A DNA stretch of 64,000 nucleotides from Symsagittifera roscoffensis (GCF_963678635.1 NW_026971105.1:1-64000), one strand, 5' to 3'. Positions 35,441-48,851 are shown, counted from the stretch's first letter. Notes: generated by a model not told the origin, from the sequence alone. Translations and numbers: made by a program.

Positions 35441-37739
35441 AGGAGGCGGATGACACCGAAGCGGGGGATTGTCTGAAAGTCTGGAAAGGTCGCAACGTTT
35501 ACTAGCGTTTGCACTTTTTTGGATTTATTATTCTACAAGACTTCAAATTATTATAATTCATTTCTGTTAAATTAATTAGTTTGCCATAACAAAATTCACA
35601 AGCAATGTTTTCTCAATGCACAATTCTGATTAGTTTTAATAGACAGTGTAGTTTTTTTGAATTTGTTGAATAGAATACCTTCTTCATGTTACAAATTTAG
35701 GGGTGTTATCTTGTTTTGGTTAGGCGTGTCCAACAGAAAGTAACGAAATCTTGCAGATGCAATTTGCTCTTGATTACATCTCGATGGTATATATTTTAAC
35801 CAAAAACTAGGGGAACGTTTTCATATTTTGTCAGTTAGTTGAACAAAATTTGATTGCTTCGCTCCAACGATTTCTTCAATCAGAATTGAGTCCAACAAAT
35901 CATCCAATCTGTATTGAAAAAAAAAGCAAACGCCATGTCATTTACTTTTTCATAATTCTAAACAGCACTTTATTATTCACAAGGTGTTTCTGCGACTGAA
36001 AATTTTTCTTACAACTTTGAGCATAGTCTTTTTTTTCACGTAGAAATCAAAGCTGTATGACGATTCGGATTTTTTTTTTCGATACAAGTAGCAAAATTTT
36101 GATTTTCACGTTTAGATTATTCAATTTGTCATCTTTTGAATTGATTTTTTTGCTTCGTTCAGTTTTCTACTATTTCATTTTTACTGTAACCTTCTATTTT
36201 TATTCTTCTGGTTACTCTTCTATTTTAACTGTCTTTTACGAGATGGCCACCATATTTCATTTTTGCTTACTGTTTATAATTATTATCTATTTCAATTTAA
36301 CTCAAGCTTTTTCAAAAGCCATATAGCCTTTGGTAGCACGAGGAAAGTTATGCAGCAGAATTGTTATCCCGTATTCCCTAAAATCAGACACTTAACCCTC
36401 AAAAAACGTACAGGGCCAAAAACAAGGGGGTATAAACCCTAAAAGGGTTACCTGGGTTGTCGATTTCTGCAACTGATGTCCAGACTTTCGCAACAAGTTT
36501 TTAGCATGTACAGACTTCTACCGAATTTTTGCCTTTTTTCAGTGCCGAATTTAACTTTTTCCAGGCTTTTCAGGCGGGTTACCATGTTTTTTTTGGAGGG
36601 GGAGGACGTTAAAACCATTTAGTTTCCGCTCCACTTTTACAGTTTACTCCAAAAAAAGTTGATTGATAGTTAACAGGACGAACTATTTCTCATTTTGCGT
36701 TGTCACAAACCACAAACAATTTATGAATTTTACTGAAAGCATATTCTAGCCTGCGGAATGATCACTCAGTTTTTTTTCCGGCTTTTAAGCAAACGGAATA
36801 TTCACTCGCAATGAATTTCCATGGAGCATAATCGGTTATCATGAATTTTCATGGTCTGTTTTCATAAAAATCTAAAATAATTGATTAAAATGGATTAATT
36901 AGCGACTAGAAAAAAATCAAACTGATATATATTGAAACCATTAAAATAGCTTATGATAAAATATTTTAGATTATAATTGATAATAAAGGATGGTAATAGA
37001 TAGGTGGGGGTAGGTGTGGGGCGGTGGATCGACAGGGTAGAGTAGGTCTGCTTATGGGTGTGAATTTGGGCGTGTACCACTTGGATTTAAATTTCGAGAA
37101 GAATGCAAAAAGTCAAAGTCAGTTTGTTTAAATTCGAGCAGGCTGTGCGTAATACAAAAAAAAATGGAATTTTTGCAGAAAATTTTTTAAAAAATTAAAG
37201 ATATTCTATCTCATTATAGTCCATCATCAGGGATTTTAAATGGATTTTAAACAGTTTTTTTTTCTCGGAAAAAAAGGTTTACAGTGGATTTGAGTGGTCC
37301 CAAAGTGTAATTATAGCATGTAATAATGGCAAAAATTTTGACCTCGAAAAATTATCGATTATTATCTATGAAACCTGGCTGCGGGTATGGGTATGCACTA
37401 TGCGGTTTTTTATTCAGTTAATTTTCGGCGGTCGAAATAGTAGTTTATAACAAAATCAAATTGATGCCCCAATGAATATATCGACACCCTGCATAAGAAA
37501 AAGATATTTTACCTTCGATCAATTTTTGCTAAGTTCTGGGAGTTGGAATATAGCCAATTTGTCCATGCTCTGGTTTAAATTATGCAATCTTTGAAGATTT
37601 TGATCAAAATGCTGAAATTTAACGCGGTTTATTTATGCATGGCAAATTGTTCCGGACAACAAAATCATTGCAAATTGAATTGGTGCAAGCTAATCGGTCT
37701 TATTTATCGGTGCAAGCTAATATTTTCACACTGGATCTT
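35441..37739. other. No gene recognised
   Basis: AT-rich sequence with long Phe/Ile/Ser-rich spurious frames. A GTAGGTGTGGGGCGGTGG G-rich patch lies near 37010-37030. Nothing else stands out. Confidence 0.4.
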
Positions 37740-38300
37740 CGATATTGTCAAAAAATTGCAGTTTTCCTTTTTTTCTCTATCAAAAACCTTTCGAGACCAA
37801 TTAATTTGCAGTCGGAACATTCAAAGATGTGCTTCGATACTGTCAAAAAATTGCAGTTTTCCTTTTTCTCTATCAAAAACTTTTCGATAACAATTAATTT
37901 GCAGTCGGAACATTCAAAGTTGTGCTTCGATGTTGTCAAAAAATTGCAGTTTTTCTTTTTTCTCCATTAAAACTTTTCGATAACAATTAATTTGCAGTCG
38001 GAACATTCAAAGTTGTGCTTCGGTGTTGTCAAAAAATTGCAGTTTTCCTTTTTTCTCCATTAAAAAATTTTTCGAGACCAAACAATTTGCAGTCGGAACA
38101 TTCAAAGTTGTGCTTCGATACTACAAAAAATTGCAGTTTTCCTTTTTCTCTATCAAAAACTTTTCGATAACAATTAATTTGCAGCCGGAACATTCAAAGT
38201 TGTGCTTCGATGTTGTCAAACAATTGCAGTTTTCCTTTTTTCTCCATTAAAAACTTTTCTAGACCAAATATTTTGCAGTCGGAGCATTCAAAGTTGAACA
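37740..38300. repeat. About 93-bp tandem repeat, 6 units
   Basis: GCAGTCGGAACATTCAAAG recurs at 37808, 37901, 37994, 38089, 38181 and 38275 (spacings 93, 93, 95, 92, 94). Each is followed by TGTGCTTCGAT..TGTCAAAA, a pyrimidine tract and AAAACTTTTCGA. It lies 440 bp upstream of gene B. Similar hydrophobic or cysteine-containing translations on both strands come from the repeat, not from genes. Confidence 0.9.
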
Positions 38301-38740
38301 CTCAAACTCGTTTCTTTAGTAGTCTACAACAAATTCATCAAGGTTTAGTTAAACATATCTGAAAAATAAGCGATTATAAAACTGGGGCTCTTGCAAAAAA
38401 ATATTTGCCTTTGACTTGTGAAATATCTTTTAAAGTCAATGAAAAAAGAATTAATTGTAAGCTGAGCAATATCACCATTCAAAAACTCCCCCAGTTTAAT
38501 GAAGAGAAATATCAACAAAAAGTCTAACTCAAACTCTTTTGATCATTTCTAATCAATGCCGTGATAACATTGACAAATGGCCTTTTCAAAAGTTCAACTG
38601 CTAAAACGCAAATATCTTGGTAGCATCGTTAAATTCCACAGATTTTGCTTTCACCACCTAAAAAGTTCACCAGTTTCTAATTGTATTGCTAAATTCGACG
38701 GTTAAACTTTAATTCTTTGACTTGTAACTGAAAAAAAAAC

Positions 38741-39081
38741 ATGAAATGCGACCCTGAGTTCTTTTATAATTTTTATTACCCGATTGGCCCATTGCACTTT
38801 ACTATTATAAATACCGAAGTTCTGAAATATTTCGTGACTTTTATGAAAGTTTTCAACTTATTTCACGTGCCTTTCCTGATTTTACTTCCGTTTTGCATGA
38901 ACAGGTTGAGAACATCCTGTCGGAAAATAATTTCGATGATAGTTTTGTCGGATAGTTTGATAACTTCTTCGGTTATAAATTTGGAGAAGTTTGGAATTCA
39001 TTTTCATGAGGACAGTTATAAGACTCCTTGTTTTACTGTAAATCTACTTTTGGACGCCGTTCTGCTATGGTCCCAATTATG
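38741..39081 (+). CDS. Gene B exon 1: N-terminus to TM3 of the 7TM family
   Basis: ATG at 38741 begins MKCDPEFFYNFYYPIGPLHF (extracellular), followed by TM1 (YFVTFMKVFNLFHVPFLIL), loop NRLRTSCRK, TM2 (IISMIVLSDSLITSSVI), and TM3 starting at Cys (CFTVNLLLDAVLLWSQLW). The donor TATG|GTCAGT ends it at 39081 (phase 2). Joined to 39559-40405 this gives exactly 396 codons including the stop: an intact 395-aa protein with seven predicted membrane segments and an extracellular N-terminus. A membrane receptor role is inferred from topology. Unlike A and C, no intron interrupts TM1-TM3. Confidence 0.85.
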
Positions 39082-39558
39082 GTCAGTTTTTAAAACGAAA
39101 ACCGATTTTGATAAATTTTTTAAATCTTCCACCGAAGCTGGTGGTGTTCTGCAAAAATACGCAGTCAGAATATTTCAAGATTTTGAATACCAGTAGGAAA
39201 TAAATCAAATAAAATGAATTCAATATAATCCTTGAAAAAAAATTATAATTTTGTTTAAATAAACTGCAGTTTGTAAAGCAGTTGAACATTTTTTTGGCAA
39301 AAAATCTGCGACTTGGGAAAACTTTCAGAAAAACCTGCTCAAATGCCTTGTTAGTCAGTTTTTAAATTGGAAGACTTTGATCGAAAATGGTGCCTCTAGG
39401 AAACTTTCAAGTTTGGGTGACCAAACAGGGATGTTGTTCTGAGGAATAAAGCGACCGATCCCCTCACAAACCCACCTCCAAGCCATCTCTCCAAGTAGTC
39501 TAGTATTTCTAATTTTTTTTCCACTTCTCAGTTATCGATCACATATTTAACAGTTCAG

Positions 39559-40405
39559 GTCATTGACCTTGATCGTTCACGTGTTCCTGATTCTGAACCC
39601 GCGTTTCGAAATGACCTCTAGAAGAACTCCGATATTCCTCATCTACAACCTAATCGTGTGGCCTTCGGGACTTTTGCTCCCCCTTCTTACTTCCGGTCTG
39701 TTTTGGTACCCAATAACGTACAGCAACACTTACATCGCAGGGGACACTTGTCGGGGTGAATTCGAATTCGAACTCAACGATGATTCAACTGAATGCTTGC
39801 TAGTCGGTAATAGTAAAATAATTTGGCTGATGTATTATGTTGGTATAGTTGCGATCCTCGTAGCCGCGATTTTCATGTTTTTCTTGGCTTTAAGCAGAGC
39901 TTCGAAACTTTGCAAGAAACCAAAGAAAAGCAACATCGGTATTAATTCTTCAAGTGAACTATTTGACGAGTATCATGAGTCGATTGGTTGCAATCACTCT
40001 CAAATAGTTTGGAAGACTACTTTACGACTTTCAACCGCCGCTTTTGTTTATATACTATCTGTAGCGACTTCGGTCGCTTTTCGGGTCTACGAAATCTATT
40101 ACGGGCCGATTAAACATCAAAAACTTCGAGGAGTTTCCAATTTATGGCTTCAATTAGCGGGGTATTTAATTGGTGCGTCAAATATAATCTTCTACGGGTA
40201 TTTTAGCCCGTTATTTCGCCTGGAAACACTCAGAGTCAAAGACTTCGTGTTGATACACGTGATGAACATTTTGTCGTCGGCTATCGGACAGAAGAATTGG
40301 CGGAAAAATCCATCAGAGTATGACGTAATCTTCGACTTGGATCCGATGACGTCATCAGATACTGGTTACAGAAGTGGAGCTACAAAAAGTTGGACTCTAA
40401 GATAA
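39559..40405 (+). CDS. Gene B exon 2: TM3 end to C-terminus of the 7TM family
   Basis: The acceptor CAGTTCAG|G at 39559 completes Trp, giving WSLTLIVHVFLILNPRF. TM4 contains NLIVWPSGLLLPLL. ECL2 has YIAGDTCRGEFEFELN and the STECLLVG cysteine motif. TM5 (WLMYYVGIVAILVAAIFMFF) is followed by a basic loop 3 of about 55 residues, KTTLRLSTAAFVYILSVATS (TM6), EIYYGPI, and TM7 GYLIGASNIIFYGYFSPLFR. The tail ends SGATKSWTLR then TAA; gene C ends with a matching YREYTLR then TGA. The shared -(Y/W)TLR C-terminus is a family mark, possibly a docking motif. TAA serves as a real stop here. Confidence 0.85.
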
Positions 40406-41948
40406 TGAATTTGTTCAGAAACGAAATGCTTTTTTTATTGCAAATATTAAGCCAAAAATAATTTCAGACAGAAGTGAAACTTTTAAATTGATATTACAAA
40501 AAGGCATCTAAAAACCAGCAGATTTGGAATCCCGAAATAACTTCGATGGACTGAGAACTCCCGGGTAATAAAGTTTCAAATGTTATAAGAATCTTGTGAG
40601 CCAAAAGCTTGTAAGAATCGCAAAAGGTTTTTATATGAAAGCAAATTATGATAAAAGTTTCTTAAGAGAAAATGAAATATAATTAACTGTTTTTGGTAAT
40701 TCAGTCCCGGGTCGAGGTGCTCGATTTATGTTTGGACTTTATCGACCAAATTTTAGTATGTTTCATTTTTCTCGACCCAACATAAAGTGTTCGACTAAAT
40801 TTTCAACCCAGCTCAGATATGTTTCGACTTTTTCGACCAAAATTCGATATTCTTTGATTTTGTCGACTTTCTCTACAGATATTTTCTTGAAAATTTGTTT
40901 TTTCGATCCCACATTACAATTTCTGCTAGTCTGTAACCTGCTTTTAGCAGTACCATGCAAGGAGAATATTGGAATATGTCTTGCTCAACACGACAGACAC
41001 TTGTGGAAATTGTAGCTTCTTTAAATGAAAGTTCTATAGACATTTAAGCATCTTCAAAGAAAACTTTAAAAATGGATGGTTGGGTTCGAGTTTGAATTGA
41101 AAAAAAATTATTGCACGCAAGTTTATAATGGTCCAGTAATCTGATTAAGCTTGAAAAAAAAAATTATAAATTCGAAAGTTGCAATAGCTGATGTGTCAAA
41201 AGCCATATGTTCGAAATTCAAAAGCCATATGTCTCTTGAGTAAATCCATGGTTCAGGGAAGGCAAAGTCTTACAGGAATCTTACTATAATTTGAAATCTT
41301 CCCAAACGGAAACCACAATTTAAAAAATTGTGAGATTTTAACAAAATTTTGAATTAGTGCTGACCTGATATACGATTTATAGAAAGATTTGAATTGCACC
41401 ATAACCCGTGAACTTATCATATACTTTTTTACGTGATGTCTATGATAAAAGACTTCTAAGGCAGTTTCCTTTTCTGGAATTTTTCGAAAAGAATAGTTTC
41501 CCACTAATAGGTCAGGCTTGATGAAATGGATCGTGAAAGAAATCGATTGCTCAGGCTCTCTTGTCTCTTTATAGAACCACCATTTCAAAGTTTTCAAAAA
41601 GCGAAACCAATAATTTCAGATACGGAAAATTTATGAAGAACTTTTTATGAGTGGCCACAAAAATTGTTTTGAAAAAACCGAAAAAAAAATTTGGCTGTTT
41701 TTTGATTTGTGAAATTGTTAATCACTACATGCAGAAATACGAACGAATAGTGGCATGACAGAATTTTTGTACGAACGTATTTTTTGTAACTAATGTTAGG
41801 ATTTTGTAAAAAACCAGCATTTTCTTATCCGTTTGATAAGAAAATTTTGTCTGTCGGAAAAAACAAGACATGGTTTCGAGCAACTGAAAACAAAACTTTC
41901 AAATCTCATACGTTAGCATACGTAGTTTTGCAATTATAAAAAGTTTGA

Positions 41949-42330
41949 GATTACGGGACCGAACTGTGCATTTTTTGCATTGTAAGTCGGTTCCACAACA
42001 GGCCAAAATCAGACTTTTTGAGGAATCCGCAATATTACTACTTTTCTTTGATCTTCTGCGCTGTTTTGGACTCCACAAAGAAAACCTATAATACCCTACC
42101 ACTGAAATTGGCTCCAAAAATAGACAAGTTTGCGAAAACCGCTGCAGTATTTGTGAAAACCGAAACAATTTGTGGAACCAACAATCAAATTTTTGAAGAC
42201 GAGCTGTTCTGAAATCCGAATTTGCAAGTAAAAGAAACGCAAATTGTGAGCAAATTGGCAAATGCGCAAATTGGAAAATTGTAAGTGGATTCCGCAAATT
42301 GTAAGTGGAATTCATATTTTGTTTGCTGAT
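41949..42330 (+). repeat. MITE, expanded subfamily (partial)
   Basis: The left end GATTACGGGACCGAACTGTG is followed by GTTCCACAACAGGCC, GAGGAATCCGCAATATTACT, a TCTTTGATCTTCTGCGCTGT stretch shared with 28600-28630 and 49660, and GTGGATTCCGCAAATTGTAA near the right. The right terminal repeat is not evident. Confidence 0.6.
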
Positions 42331-42539
42331 TACATTTATATATATATATATAAATATATGTAGCAGCGCTTGAAATTCTATGTTTCATTTACTAGTTAAT
42401 CACCGGCAGAATGGTCGTAGAATAAGTCGAATGGAGCCCTGATATCAACAATATAATTTTTGAATTCTCAACCTGAAAGTTTTCCGAATCAACACATTTC
42501 GTGATATTTTTAAAATGAATCATTTATACACAAATAAGT

Positions 42540-43260
42540 TTTTAAACTAGTACAATTCCATAGATACAGAAAATGTTGAGAAAACTCTAGATAAAATTTT
42601 TTTCACAAATGAAAAGTGTAGGATAAGCATTTTTTCATAAACCAAAAAATTGATTTTTTCTAAATTTTATTTCTCCAATTTTTCGGATGTGTTTGTGATG
42701 TTTGGGATGTGTTTTTGGGATATATCCAATTTTTGGGATGTGTTTGTTACAGAACACAAGTGACTAAACCCATTGTGTACTCATCACTAGAGTACACAAA
42801 AGGTTGCTCGTCTGTTATTGGCAATGCAAGGGAAACGACCTGAATTGTAAAAGTGATGTCTTTGCAAATCATAAAGTGAAAGTATCAAACTTTTAAATTT
42901 TGGCAAAAATTTTCAAAGATGTTTTTTTTAATTGAAATTTTAACTTATCAGACAATGATCAAGGCATATATGAACATGCCATACAAAAAAAACTGGAGTT
43001 TTTAACCTGTTTAAAAAAATTATCCAGAGAAACGGGAAAAAAATTGAATGATTTTTGTTATGAGTACAAAATTCGATTTGAGGTTGAAAAAAAACTAGAA
43101 AACTTTTGGGGCAATTTCAATTTTTTTTAATTGTATGAAAATTTTTCTATGACTAGCATTTTCTCATTCATTTGAGCCATGGAATTTTATGATAAGCATT
43201 TTTGGTACATGGAATTGTAAGATAAGCATTTTCGGTTTATGGAGGTCAACCCGTGCTTAA
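42540..43260. repeat. Dispersed repeat, copy 2 (relative at 2935-3770)
   Basis: It shares the ordered blocks given for 2935-3770, including repeated ATGATAAGCATTTT motifs near 43190-43235. A GGGATGTGTTTGTTA/GGGATGTGTTTTTGG short tandem repeat lies at about 42685-42750. Confidence 0.5.
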
Positions 43261-44324
43261 TTTGTGGTAATATCTAATAACGCTGGAGCCTACCTATGAC
43301 AACCAACAGATCAACTAAGACAGGCAGTTGAGAAAACTTTGTATGGTTAATGGCATCGCCTAACGACATGGACGGCACGGAAGAGAACCCATTATTTCAC
43401 ATCATGTGACAGTAACTTTTACACTTGCGACAAATAACTACAGACAATCTTCAGCAGATATTAAAGCATCAGTAACCTACTCTCAACGAAACAGACCATC
43501 ACAAACTATTTATCAGCAAAAAAAACAGAACACCTTCAACATGCAACAGTCATCCAAAATTCATCGAAGCCTGATGACAGCAAAGCTACGAAAACAACAG
43601 AGCCCAAAAACACCATCTTAAATTGACCCACTGAAAAAAAACACACAGCATTTTTGATTGAAAAATACCCCTGAATTGTCTTTCAAACATGGGAAAGGTA
43701 CTAGTCATGACAATTACTACAATTAATTTAAGACCAATCATTGGCAGAAGAAAAAGAAAATCGTCCGAAATTACCTCGAATTAAAAAAATCCATGGAAGC
43801 CAGGAAACTCAATTTTTCAACAACTAGGATGACGTGAACAATCGTAAGTTTTCTCAGCATCAAAGAGTTCAACGGAACATGGAAGTCAACACCAACACGA
43901 TATGTGCAAAAAGAAGAACCTCCAGCTTTGAATCGAAAATCACTACATGGTGGTTTATTCATTGAATTTGAGAATCAGCACGTGGTAAAATCTTTATCAA
44001 AACACCAGCAGTATCAAAATTTTGGACTACACCGCAGCAACCCAAAGTAAATTAACCAACAATTCAACAGTTTTTGTCAGAAAACGGAAACACAACAACA
44101 GATTGATACGGATACATTAAAATCATAGAGACAAACAATAAATATATCATCAAGCCATGACGTCAACCATGGCTGTTTTCAGCAGAAGAAAATCTTCATT
44201 TTTTAGCCGAAGAAAGCAACACACATAAACGACAGTTTTCAACACCAACAGAACAAGCCAACAAAAAATTCAACTCTGAGCACAAACAAATTAACAATTT
44301 GCTGTCCAGAGCATGAATAGAACA

Positions 44325-44507
44325 GTAAGTGCAACGCCACAGAAGACAATACACTATCAATACTGTCAACAACAAGATCAAAAAGTTTCATCAAGGAGAA
44401 AAATACCCATGTATGGACAATAAATGGGTTTTTTAACCGTGTGAAACTTTTTGATCTTGTTGTTGACAGTCTTGATGGCGTATTGTCTTCTATGGCGTTG
44501 CAGTTAC
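44325..44507. repeat. Long imperfect hairpin (about 66-bp arms)
   Basis: The left arm 44325-44390 (GTAAGTGCAACGCCACAGAA ... AAAAGTTTCA) is the near-complement of the right arm 44442-44507 (TGAAACTTTTTGATCTTGTT ... GGCGTTGCAGTTAC), with a loop of about 50 bp. A few mismatches only. It is a foldback element or hairpin-RNA source; nothing shows transcription. Confidence 0.8.
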
Positions 44508-45577
44508 TTTCAGGGTTACATAATCAAACACAAAACATCATTTCGAAAAGCTACATGAAAAAAAAATAGACTCCAGGGACAACGACCCTAATAAACAATC
44601 ATGCAGCACGCAATCTACTTGAATCAAATCTAAACCATCAATTATACAGGACAAAGATTAGGTCAAAACGCAAGAAAGTGCGTATTCAAACCAAAGGCAT
44701 ATGGTTAGCCGCCAAGAAAACTGGGACAACGGCGCACAGGAAGCGACAGAAAGCATTGGGACCAAAGTACAAATATAAAAGAACTCGAAAACTTCTATCG
44801 AACAAATGGCTGAAAACACCAATCTATTTTTGCCCGGAGACGCATGAAATCGTTTGCAAGCTACAACTAACAGCAGCATAGACATAATAAAAGTTAGCAA
44901 GGACAGCGGACGCATCGACATCAACAAGAAAAAACTCACAGCAAAAAAAAAACATAACTGACGGTCGTTCTGTTAGCCGACAAATCTCCGAGAAAGTCTC
45001 TCCCTAGGTTTTATGTTTCGGAACCACCCCATTGCCTTTCCATCTGTATTTTTTCAATTTCGCAAATGCAAAAAGAGGTCGGATGTAAAAATTTTTTGGG
45101 AAAATTTTGACGGCGAACTAATCTATTACCATAGAAAATCATATTTTTTTTCCAAACCATAGGATCAAGGCAAACTAAACAAAACGATATCGTTGAAAAG
45201 CAACTGCAACCACATCGTTCCAATTTCTAATTTTAGAAAGAGCCCGAGTTACCCGTATACAGAGTGCATCCTTAGAGCCAGGACTGACAGGGGGAACATA
45301 TTTCAAAGTCTTGCAGGGTTGACCTGTAAATCCTAGAGCACGCTAAGAGTGTACGCCTAAAGTACCTGTTTTTTTTATTGAGCTTTCAACCTGCCCGAAA
45401 ATGTTTTCCAACCTGCTCAAAAACCAAACAACTCAAATGAAGTTTTCAATAAAAACATCCATAGATAAGTAGAAAAAGTCTCATAGAGAAGCTGATTCTG
45501 TAGATTTATCAGTGGAAGTAAAGTTTGAAATGTACACTGTTTTATCATAAAAAGAAATAACCTTTTTTAGGCCCGAC

Positions 45578-45626
45578 TCATGTCCAGACTTTCTAGACTC
45601 AAACTCTCTGGACATGAGTCTGGGAC
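45578..45626. repeat. Short perfect stem-loop
   Basis: ACTCATGTCCAG and its inverse CTGGACATGAGT form a 12-bp perfect stem around a loop of about 22-25 nt. No role is seen. Confidence 0.6.
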
Positions 45627-47164
45627 CTCGACCCGGGTAGATGTCTTCTACCTGATTTCTTCTAAAAAAGAATGTCTGAAAAATTTTAGAATGCTCAAAA
45701 AGATTTAGGCTCATTTTATTATTTGGAAACTGCAACAGAGCTAATTATGGCAAGTTTGAAGTTTGTTTCTTTATTGCGAAGAACTACTTTTTTGTTCTTA
45801 TTTTGTTTGTTTGAGCATAAAAATGACATAGCGGCGACTAAAAATTAAGCGAAAACCTTCGAGAAAAATTATTGATTTCTTTGAAGTGTACCTACTTTTT
45901 GTTTTATCTTAGACTTCCTCGCAGGTTTGCTGGATGGGCCCTGGCAAGACGTTGAGGATTGTCAGGAACTCTTTGTTTTCCAGCTGAGAAAACCAAAAAT
46001 CTTCTGGATCCCGGGAGTATAAATTCACCATTTACTTTACAAAAAACACACCGTTCGTTCAACTAACCGTTGTCTGTTTTCGTTTCTGAAACTCCATAGT
46101 TGCATCTATAAGTGTCTTAGGACTTTGGATTACGTGATGTCTCCTTGTAGTCTGGTGTTCCCAATGACAATTCTTTTGGATTTTGTGAAATTCTAATCAA
46201 AACCGATGGGGTCTTAACATCGTGTCACGCTTGACAACCTACGAGCTAACCTTAAGACACCCAAAATTTTGCAAGAAACTTCAGACTGCGACATTGATCC
46301 TTTTTAACCCATTTAAGAGTGTTGGTTGGAAGACAAACAGCAAAGAACCCGGTTGACCTGTCCATTGAAGATCATATCTTGAAGCCAGGCGTGGCCATGT
46401 AAAAAACCATGTCAAATTCTTGAAACTACTGCTCTGGAATTCCTGGAGCAGTTCAATCGTCCGGGCCTAGACTTCGATGCGTTTTTGCTTGAATTATGAA
46501 ATTTTAAAAAAATTGTCGAACATGCTCGAAAGCAAAACAGAACAAAGTAAATGATATTCTCACATTGTAAATCCCATGTTAATTTGCAGAAATTTGCAGA
46601 AAAACTGCAATTGTAGTTTCACCATTGAATGCAAAGTTTGAAATTTTCACACACTTACTATAACTAAACAGAAATTGTTCTATGTGGCTAGATGGCATAT
46701 ACCTCAAAACAAATGTTTGAAATTTTTCAAATCATTTTTTGTCATTTTAACTTGAAAAAAGTTACGGTTTTATGAAAAAAATTGTTGGTTTCCTGAATTT
46801 CCTAGAAGGTACCTAGCTGGCGTCCTGGCCTGGTTTTCGCGGATTTTTTTTCCAAGACTTTGCAGCAGGATTGCTGGATGCCCGCAACTACAAAAAGTGA
46901 AAAGAAATTGATTGTAATATATTTTTGTGGTCTAAAATTTATCAATATAATCGATTCCCACGTTGCTCTCAGACTCAGACAAAAAAATGGAAGTAGAAAA
47001 TCGAAAATAATCTATTGTTTTTAATAAATATAAAATTAATTGTTATCCATTTAAAAGTAATTCGAATGTTTTTAAAAAAAAACTTTGCAAGTTTATCCCT
47101 GCTCGATTTCTAAGCTTAAACTTTCTCAAATTGCAAAGCGATTCCCTTAACGTTTCTCTCCTAA

Positions 47165-47570
47165 CGTTTGACCTTAGCAAATCTCGCCTCCACCCACACC
47201 CCTAAATTTGCCGCCTACCTCTCCCCCACACCTAAACCACCCCTCCACCACACCTGGCTACCTCAACCACCCCCACATGAACCACTACCTCTACCTGAAA
47301 CAACATCCACCCTACTTGAACCACCCGCCTCTCCGCCAGAGCCAACACCCCTTCCTTGAGCGCCTCTCCCAACAGATCCACCCGCCCCTTACCTGAACCA
47401 GTCCCTCCCCCTAAGCCAACCCACCGCCATAATTAGGCTCCTCGCACCAGAACCAACCCCCTCATCCACCCGGGTTCGGTTCTGGTCTGGATTTTGGTTC
47501 AGGTTGGGGTGGGTTGGTTCAGATGAGGGAGAGGGGGTGGTTCAAGTGAGGTGGGGGGGGGGGGGGGAGT
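47165..47570. repeat. C-rich to G-rich strand switch, degenerate ACC/GGT repeat
   Basis: The plus strand is dominated by CCACCCC/TGAACC motifs up to about 47465, then abruptly by GGTTCAG/GGTGGGG motifs, including a long G run near 47550-47567. The two halves can pair imperfectly. The Pro-rich translations come from the repeat. Confidence 0.8.
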
Positions 47571-48851
47571 GGTGTTGGCTTAAGACATTTTTTGAAAGTA
47601 AAAAATCTGAGAATTTGAAGAAAAAAACAGTAACAAAAATCAAAAATGCCGAGAAGTTTAAATTGAACAACAAGCAACCAACTTTAGTTTGAAAAAAGAA
47701 AACAGTGTATGCGTGTTGACATCCGCATCTCAATAAAGTTCAAAACAATCGGAGTAATGAAAGTAATAAAACAATAACAGAGTTTGATTCCTAGTCTTTA
47801 AACAATCGATTATAAGTGGTTTGCTATAGAAACTAATATGCTTTTGCAAATTAAAGCAAAACAGTCCATTTTTAATTGGTTTTATAATCGGATATTTTTC
47901 ACTTTTATAGACACAGCTAATCAAACTCAAATTTAAACACTTTGTATCCATAGAACTCCAGTGCGGGTGGCCCCTGGCAGGAAGTCCAATGTTTTCCCCT
48001 GGCTGAAAAACAACTTCTGCTGCATAAAATTAACAATTTTTGGGCTTAAAATTGGTCGAACTTCTGAATTAAACTATTTAAAGTTGAAATTGATGTTCTC
48101 AATTTTAACTTTTGGAAGGAAATTGTCTGAGCACAAAATTGATTTGGAAGCAGGGTTTTGTTTTGTTTTTAGGTAATATAAAATCAAAGTGACGTTCCAA
48201 GTTGACTTTGACATAGTTTAAATCCATGGACGAAGTCCACCAACTGATCTAACACAACTGCGCAAACTGTCACGAGAAACAAATAGTTTCGAATCAGTGT
48301 CGATTTGTATCTAATTTTACAATAATCATTTATTTTAACAATTCTCAATTATAAAACCTACACTATGATATAATTCTGAAGCAAAAAATTCGAAAATTAG
48401 TTTTCGTTACTTTAGCTGCGTTCATACTTCGGTTTAAGTTCTAGAGCTTAACTGATCCAAAAACCATTATTTATTGAAATGCAGCCGCTGTTATTTGTTC
48501 TATTGTGCGGTTAGACTCGTTTTGTTTTAATGTATTGTTGAAAATGATATCTTTCCTTAATATCTTTATATGATAATTTTGCTCGCGCGACCAGTTTATC
48601 ACTTCTATAATTTAAAACCGTTGCGTTTTTTCTTCATTTTAAAATTAGAGTAACTGCATTTGTCTTGAAAACTGACTTCAAACACTTAACGTTCTAGTTC
48701 GTGATATATACTTTTCTAAGCTATTTTATAGTAGTTACAAAATTATTTTTCATTCTACGAATTTAAGCGTCTTTTATTTCTTTATTTTTACCCAATGAGC
48801 AAAAACACAATTAATTAAGTGCCCAATTAAATTTTCCCTCGATATTACACT

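Larger units (their letters stand above)
40406..48851. other. Repeat-rich interval between genes B and C, no gene recognised
   Basis: It contains a MITE (41949), a dispersed repeat (42540-43260), a T-poor, A/C-rich segment (about 43380-44950) with a hairpin, a short stem-loop (45578-45626) and a C-rich/G-rich switch (47165-47570). Open frames in the T-poor segment, such as 43406-43621 (Gln/Ser/Thr-rich), follow from composition and were not called genes. Confidence 0.45.

Noticed and set aside
37582..38250. Phe/Ser/Lys-rich frames upstream of gene B
   Set aside because: They are readings of the 93-bp tandem repeat in several frames, present on both strands.
37740..38300. CRISPR-like array
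   Set aside because: Units are whole tandem repeats of about 93 bp without unique spacers, in a eukaryotic context.
47168..47396. Pro-rich frames
   Set aside because: Direct products of the C-rich minisatellite.
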